Of a stretch of DNA of 6,728 nt, positions 6,221-6,728 are shown one piece after another; the first letter of the stretch is position 1, and every line of letters starts with the position of its first letter. Position numbers and translations under genes: made by a program. The notes under the pieces are model-generated. The model did not search any database. It saw only the letters and a list, made by a program, of their open reading frames with translations, and had not been told where the DNA came from. Source of the DNA: Flavobacteriales bacterium UBA3364. Its GTDB lineage: Bacteria; Bacteroidota; Bacteroidia; Flavobacteriales_F; PHOS-HE28. The stretch spans positions 1-6,728 of the forward strand of contig DEQO01000168.1 in assembly GCA_002360495.1 (NCBI GenBank), in the 5' to 3' direction.

Positions 6221-6234
6221 CCTAGGTGCCTAGG
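6221..6234. repeat. CCTAGG-TG-CCTAGG repeat in the cphB leader region
   Basis: Two copies of the self-complementary hexamer CCTAGG (6221-6226 and 6229-6234) are separated by two bases, so they form both a direct and an inverted repeat. The site lies about 13 bases downstream of the candidate cphB -7 element, where a bound repressor could block transcription. It could also be chance; no matching second site was found in the window. Confidence 0.4.
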
Positions 6235-6246
6235 ACCGACCTGATG

Positions 6247-6254
6247 CGAAAGTA
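6247..6254 (-). promoter_or_regulatory. Candidate -7 element for cphB
   Basis: On the minus strand TACTTTCG (6254-6247) fits TAnnTTTG with one mismatch, and a TTC lies 20 bases upstream, where TTG is expected. Transcription would start near 6241, giving a leader of about 58 bases that contains the CCTAGG repeat and a G5-C-G5 run (6206-6196 on the minus strand). Confidence 0.4.
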
Positions 6255-6290
6255 GGGGGATCGTACCGGGAGGTGAAGTCCGCATGGAGT

Positions 6291-6321
6291 TTTGATGAAC
6301 AACCGGCTGTCCCTATCTTCC
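6291..6321 (+). promoter_or_regulatory. Candidate cphA promoter
   Basis: TTTG at 6291-6294 is followed after 19 bases by TATCTTCC (6314-6321). This matches the Bacteroidota pattern of a -33 TTTG/TTG, a spacer of about 17-23, and TAnnTTTG, with the last two bases of the -7 box differing. The predicted start is near 6326-6328, giving a leader of about 50 bases that begins with a hairpin. Confidence 0.45.
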
Positions 6322-6325
6322 GCCA

Positions 6326-6359
6326 TTGACGGCCGGAAGGTCCGTTCCAAGGCCGTCGA
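6326..6359 (+). promoter_or_regulatory. Hairpin in the cphA 5' leader
   Basis: GACGGCC (6328-6334) pairs perfectly with GGCCGTC (6351-6357), extended outward by one G-U and one A-U pair. Inside, GGAA (6335-6338) pairs with TTCC (6345-6348) around a 6-base loop, leaving two bulged A bases. The structure sits 16 bases ahead of the cphA ATG and starts at about the predicted transcript 5' end. It may stabilise the message or control ribosome access; as DNA it could be a protein-binding site. There is no U-run after it, so it is not a classic terminator. Confidence 0.5.
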
Positions 6360-6375
6360 ACACAGCACACTTACC

Positions 6376-6728
6376 ATGCGCATCCTCGAACTCAAGGCCA
6401 TGCGTGGCCCCAACTATTGGTCGGTCAAACGGCACCACCTCATCGTCATGCGCCTCGATATCGAGGATCTGGAGCAGCGGCCGACCGATAAGATCCCTGG
6501 TTTCCTCGAACGCATCCAAGCCCTGCTGCCCAGCATGTACAGCCATCGGTGCAGTGAGGACCATGAGGGCGGGTTCTGGTCGCGCGTCAAGCGCGGTACC
6601 TGGATGGGCCACGTCATCGAACACATCGCCCTGGAGATCCAAACGCTGGCCGGCATGGATACCGGCTTTGGGCGCACGCGAAGTACGCGTGAACGCGGTG
6701 TGTACAACGTGGTCTTCAGCTACATCGA
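6376..6728 (+). CDS. cphA: Cyanophycin synthetase, N-terminal 117 residues (3' truncated by window edge)
   Basis: The frame opens with ATG at 6376 and stays open to the window end. The visible 117 residues are the CphA N-terminal domain. MRILELKAMRGPNYWSVKRH (1-20), LIVMRLDIEDL (22-32), KIPGF (39-43), GTWMGHVIEHIALEIQTLAG (74-93), GFGRTRSTRERGVYNVVF (97-114) match the start of known CphA proteins almost block by block. CphA polymerises aspartate and arginine into cyanophycin using ATP, with an ATP-grasp domain and a Mur-ligase-like domain that would lie beyond the window (full length usually 870-900 residues). The N-terminal domain is known to help bind the polymer. The start is supported by the standard CphA N-terminus; no Shine-Dalgarno sequence is present. 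Whether this is the arginine/aspartate-using CphA1 or a CphA2 form cannot be settled from the part visible. Confidence 0.95.
   Translation, partial: MRILELKAMRGPNYWSVKRHHLIVMRLDIEDLEQRPTDKIPGFLERIQALLPSMYSHRCSEDHEGGFWSRVKRGTWMGHVIEHIALEIQTLAGMDTGFGRTRSTRERGVYNVVFSYI

Noticed and set aside
5236..6225. Long plus-strand open frame (about 329 codons) covering all of cphB
   Set aside because: It is antisense to a confident cyanophycinase. The translation is rich in His/Asp/Ala with no recognisable domain, which is typical of a mirror frame in GC-rich DNA.

Overview
This window looks like chromosomal DNA from a GC-rich member of the Bacteroidota, probably Flavobacteriales-like. Three things point there: gene starts almost lack Shine-Dalgarno sequences, TAnnTTyG-type -7 elements recur in place of TATAAT boxes, and the gene families present (DUF4920, YtxH plus holin-like pairs, TPM lipoprotein, Bacteroidota-type cyanophycin genes) suit that phylum. 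The taxonomic call is an inference, because no marker gene is present.

Layout. Positions 1-261 (+) hold the 3' end of a DUF4920 gene, closed by a perfect 10-bp terminator stem. Positions 424-1350 (+) hold an isoaspartyl peptidase/plant-type L-asparaginase (iaaA). Converging on it is a tightly packed minus-strand operon (3756 down to 1413) encoding a YtxH protein, a holin-like two-helix membrane protein, an unrecognised coiled-coil/membrane protein and an AI-2E (PerM-like) family transporter. The spacings are 1 nt, a 14-nt overlap and a 4-nt ATGA overlap. A gene-free stretch of about 215 bp (3757-3971) with short direct repeats separates this from a second minus-strand operon (5241 down to 3972): a TPM-domain lipoprotein, a two-helix membrane protein with a possible PH-like fold, and a DUF3817 protein. 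Upstream of that, still on the minus strand, is cyanophycinase cphB (6183-5314). Divergent from cphB, cyanophycin synthetase cphA starts at 6376 and runs off the window.

Together, cphA (polymer synthesis), cphB (hydrolysis to beta-Asp-Arg dipeptide) and iaaA (a family that splits beta-aspartyl dipeptides) would make a complete synthesis and recycling cycle for the nitrogen-storage polymer cyanophycin within 6.7 kb, split by two envelope-protein operons. The 192-bp cphB/cphA intergenic region is the richest regulatory stretch. It has candidate divergent promoters, a CCTAGG-TG-CCTAGG repeat, and a strong hairpin at the predicted 5' end of the cphA message. No RNA gene, mobile element or CRISPR array was seen.
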